Assembly: GCA_035690885.1 (NCBI GenBank)
Contig: DASSKC010000094.1
Span: forward strand, 1-16,724
Direction of reading: 5' to 3'
DNA length: 16,724 bases
Origin: Oleiagrimonas sp035690885
GTDB lineage: Bacteria > Pseudomonadota > Gammaproteobacteria > Xanthomonadales > Rhodanobacteraceae
The notes below the pieces were generated by a model. It was not told the origin of the DNA and did not search any database. It was given only the letters and a program-made list of their open reading frames with translations. The position numbers were made by a program, and so were the translations under genes. This document shows positions 15,575 to 16,724 of this stretch, one piece after another. Numbering within the stretch: the stretch's first letter is position 1; each line of letters starts with the position of its first letter.

Positions 15575-16300
15575 ATGGGTCGTGGTCCCACCGTTGCCGG
15601 GCGCAAGAGCGCCGAAGACGCCAAGCGCGGCAAGATTTTCACCAAGTTGATACGCGAAATCACCGTCGCCGCGCGCCAGGGCGTGCCCGAGCCGGAGAAC
15701 AATGGTCGCTTGAAGGCCGCCGTGGACAAGGCGCTGGCGGCCAACATGCCCAAGGACACCATCTCGCGCGCGATCAAACGCGCCTCGGGCGAGGATGGCG
15801 GCGCGGCGATGCAGGAAGTGCGCTACGAGGGCTACGGCCCGGCGGGCGTGGCGCTGATCATCGAGTGCTTCACCGACAACCCCAATCGCACGGTCGCCGA
15901 TGTGCGTCACGCGCTGGATCGCCACAGCGGCAATCTGGGCACCAGCGGTTCGGTGGCGTTCCAGTTTCATCGCCTCGGCGAGCTGGCATTCGCGACCGAT
16001 GGCGACGAAGCCGCCGAGGAAAAAGTGCTCGAAGCGGCACTGGAGGCCGGCGCCGATGATGTCGTCAACGAAGACGGCGAAAGCATCGTGCTGTGCGCTC
16101 CGGAAAACTTCGAGTCGGTGCAGGACGGCATGCAGTCGGCCGGCCTGACCGCCGTGCACGCCGGTGTCGGCATGCGCCCGGACAACCGTGTCGCCGTGGC
16201 CGATGACGAAGCCCGCGAGTCGTTGCTCGACCTGCTGGAAAAGCTCGACGCGCTGGATGATGTCAGCGAGGTGTCCCACAACGCCGATCTGCCAGGATGA
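15575..16300 (+). CDS. yebC: YebC/PmpR-family protein (TACO1-like translational or transcriptional factor)
   Basis: A 241-residue cytosolic protein of the YebC family, whose members have been linked both to DNA-binding regulation (PmpR) and to relief of ribosome stalling (YebC/TACO1). The order of blocks is GRKSAEDAKRGKIFTKLIREITVAAR, NNGRLKAAVDKALAANMPKDTI, VRYEGYGPAGVALIIECFTDNPNRTVADVRHA and NLGTSGSVAFQF. A two-lobe C-terminal domain follows (EAGADDVVNEDGESIVLCAPENF, ending LLDLLEKLDALDDVSEVSHN). The N-terminus MGRGPTVAGRKS matches xanthomonad YebC instead of the MAGHSKW form of E. coli. AGGA (15565-15568) gives good spacing to ATG 15575; the in-frame extension to 15263 overlaps the hydrolase gene and is rejected. 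It precedes ruvC, as in many Gammaproteobacteria. Confidence 0.96.
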   Translation: MGRGPTVAGRKSAEDAKRGKIFTKLIREITVAARQGVPEPENNGRLKAAVDKALAANMPKDTISRAIKRASGEDGGAAMQEVRYEGYGPAGVALIIECFTDNPNRTVADVRHALDRHSGNLGTSGSVAFQFHRLGELAFATDGDEAAEEKVLEAALEAGADDVVNEDGESIVLCAPENFESVQDGMQSAGLTAVHAGVGMRPDNRVAVADDEARESLLDLLEKLDALDDVSEVSHNADLPG

Positions 16301-16303
16301 TGC

Positions 16304-16436
16304 CGGGACTCGGGACTCGGGATTTCGTTGTCGGTGGTCATGTGCGATCCAATTGTGGCCGATGGGCGTGTGTGCATTGAAGGATTGTCATGACTGATCA
16401 CGCCCCCGAGTCCCGGGTCCCGAGTCCCGAGTCCCG
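16304..16436. repeat. Heptanucleotide repeats forming a perfect 19-bp inverted repeat around the ruvC start
   Basis: CGGGACTCGGGACTCGGGA (16304-16322) is the exact reverse complement of 16418-16436, with 95 nt between. The right side belongs to a longer tandem array of the 7-nt unit CCCGAGT: units start at 16405, 16412 (CCCGGGT), 16419 and 16426, plus a partial CCCG at 16433. The left side has two CGGGACT units and a third, degenerate one. The ruvC Shine-Dalgarno and ATG lie in the loop. I recall similar intergenic repeats as frequent in xanthomonad genomes. Confidence 0.9.
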
Positions 16437-16724
16437 CAACTCACGGATCATGGGTATCGACCCGGGCAGCCGCATCACCGGCGTCGGCATCATCGACGTC
16501 GACGCGCAAGGCAAGCTGGTGCACGTGGCGCATGCGGCCTTGTCGGTGGGCAAGGAAGCGAGCTTCCCGTTGCGCCTGAAACGAATTCATGACGAAGTGT
16601 GTGCCATGATCGACACCCACAGGCCGGGCGAGTGCGGCATCGAGCGCGTGTTCATGGCGCGCAATGCCGACTCGGCGTTGAAACTGGGCCAGGCCCGCGG
16701 CGCCGCCATTTGCGCCGTGGTCGG
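16390..16724 (+). CDS. ruvC: Holliday junction endonuclease RuvC, 5' part, with repeat-encoded N-terminal extension
   Basis: RuvC cuts Holliday junctions symmetrically together with RuvAB. The frame is open from ATG 16390 to the right edge (111 complete codons), so the C-terminal third or so is outside. The core starts at RIMGIDPGSRITGVGIIDV, with the first catalytic Asp in GIDPGS. The second catalytic acid is in GIERVFMARNADSALKLGQARGAA; the last two catalytic aspartates would lie beyond the window. ATG 16390 has AGGA at 16381-16384 with 5-nt spacing. It adds about 19 residues (including PESRVPSPESR) that normal RuvC lacks and that are encoded by the heptanucleotide array. An alternative ATG at 16450 (MGIDPGS) has no Shine-Dalgarno and would trim the first beta strand. 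Confidence 0.93.
   Translation, partial: MTDHAPESRVPSPESRNSRIMGIDPGSRITGVGIIDVDAQGKLVHVAHAALSVGKEASFPLRLKRIHDEVCAMIDTHRPGECGIERVFMARNADSALKLGQARGAAICAVV

Overview
The window is high-GC, tightly packed DNA from a gammaproteobacterium, most likely of the Xanthomonadales/Lysobacterales (Xanthomonas, Lysobacter, Rhodanobacter and relatives). I infer this from the YebC N-terminus (MGRGP..., not the MAGHSKW... of E. coli), the GTAG-headed REP-like hairpins, and the CCCGAGT heptanucleotide repeats that I recall from that order. All identifications come from reading the sequence; no database was searched.

Positions 1-8321 are the back half of a cobalamin operon, all on the + strand. It starts with the tail of a small membrane protein. 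Then follow cobO, cobB/cbiA, cbiB, a threonine-phosphate decarboxylase, cobQ, cobU, cobT, the alpha-ribazole phosphatase cobC, and cobS. Every junction overlaps by 1-13 nt, so the block is almost certainly one translationally coupled transcript. Together these enzymes adenosylate and amidate a cobyrinate-level corrinoid, attach the aminopropanol arm, activate it with GMP, and join it to alpha-ribazole. No corrin-ring genes and no bluB are present in the window.

Positions 8322-9827 hold a convergent MFS exporter (YcaD-like) ending in an 86-nt REP pair, then the shared control region for the MFS gene and the next operon. Positions 9828-11973 are fmdB-aspS. Positions 12064-15501 hold four genes between aspS and yebC-ruvC: a Kv-beta-type aldo/keto reductase (+), an alternative oxidase (-), a PnuC vitamin transporter (-) and a small alpha/beta hydrolase (+). 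The reductase and oxidase converge on a second 86-nt REP pair and a strong bidirectional terminator. Positions 15575-16724 are yebC and the 5' part of ruvC, which runs off the window.

The most unusual signals are non-coding. (1) Two diverged copies of one 86-nt polar REP pair each supply the TAG stop codon of a flanking gene, with the same end and the same orientation. (2) The ruvC start codon is followed by an in-frame heptanucleotide tandem array; this forms a perfect 19-bp inverted repeat with a second array upstream, looping out the ruvC ribosome binding site. (3) The alternative oxidase has an FNR/DNR-like box centred exactly at -41.5 from a predicted promoter. (4) A perfect inverted repeat sits against the pnuC start.
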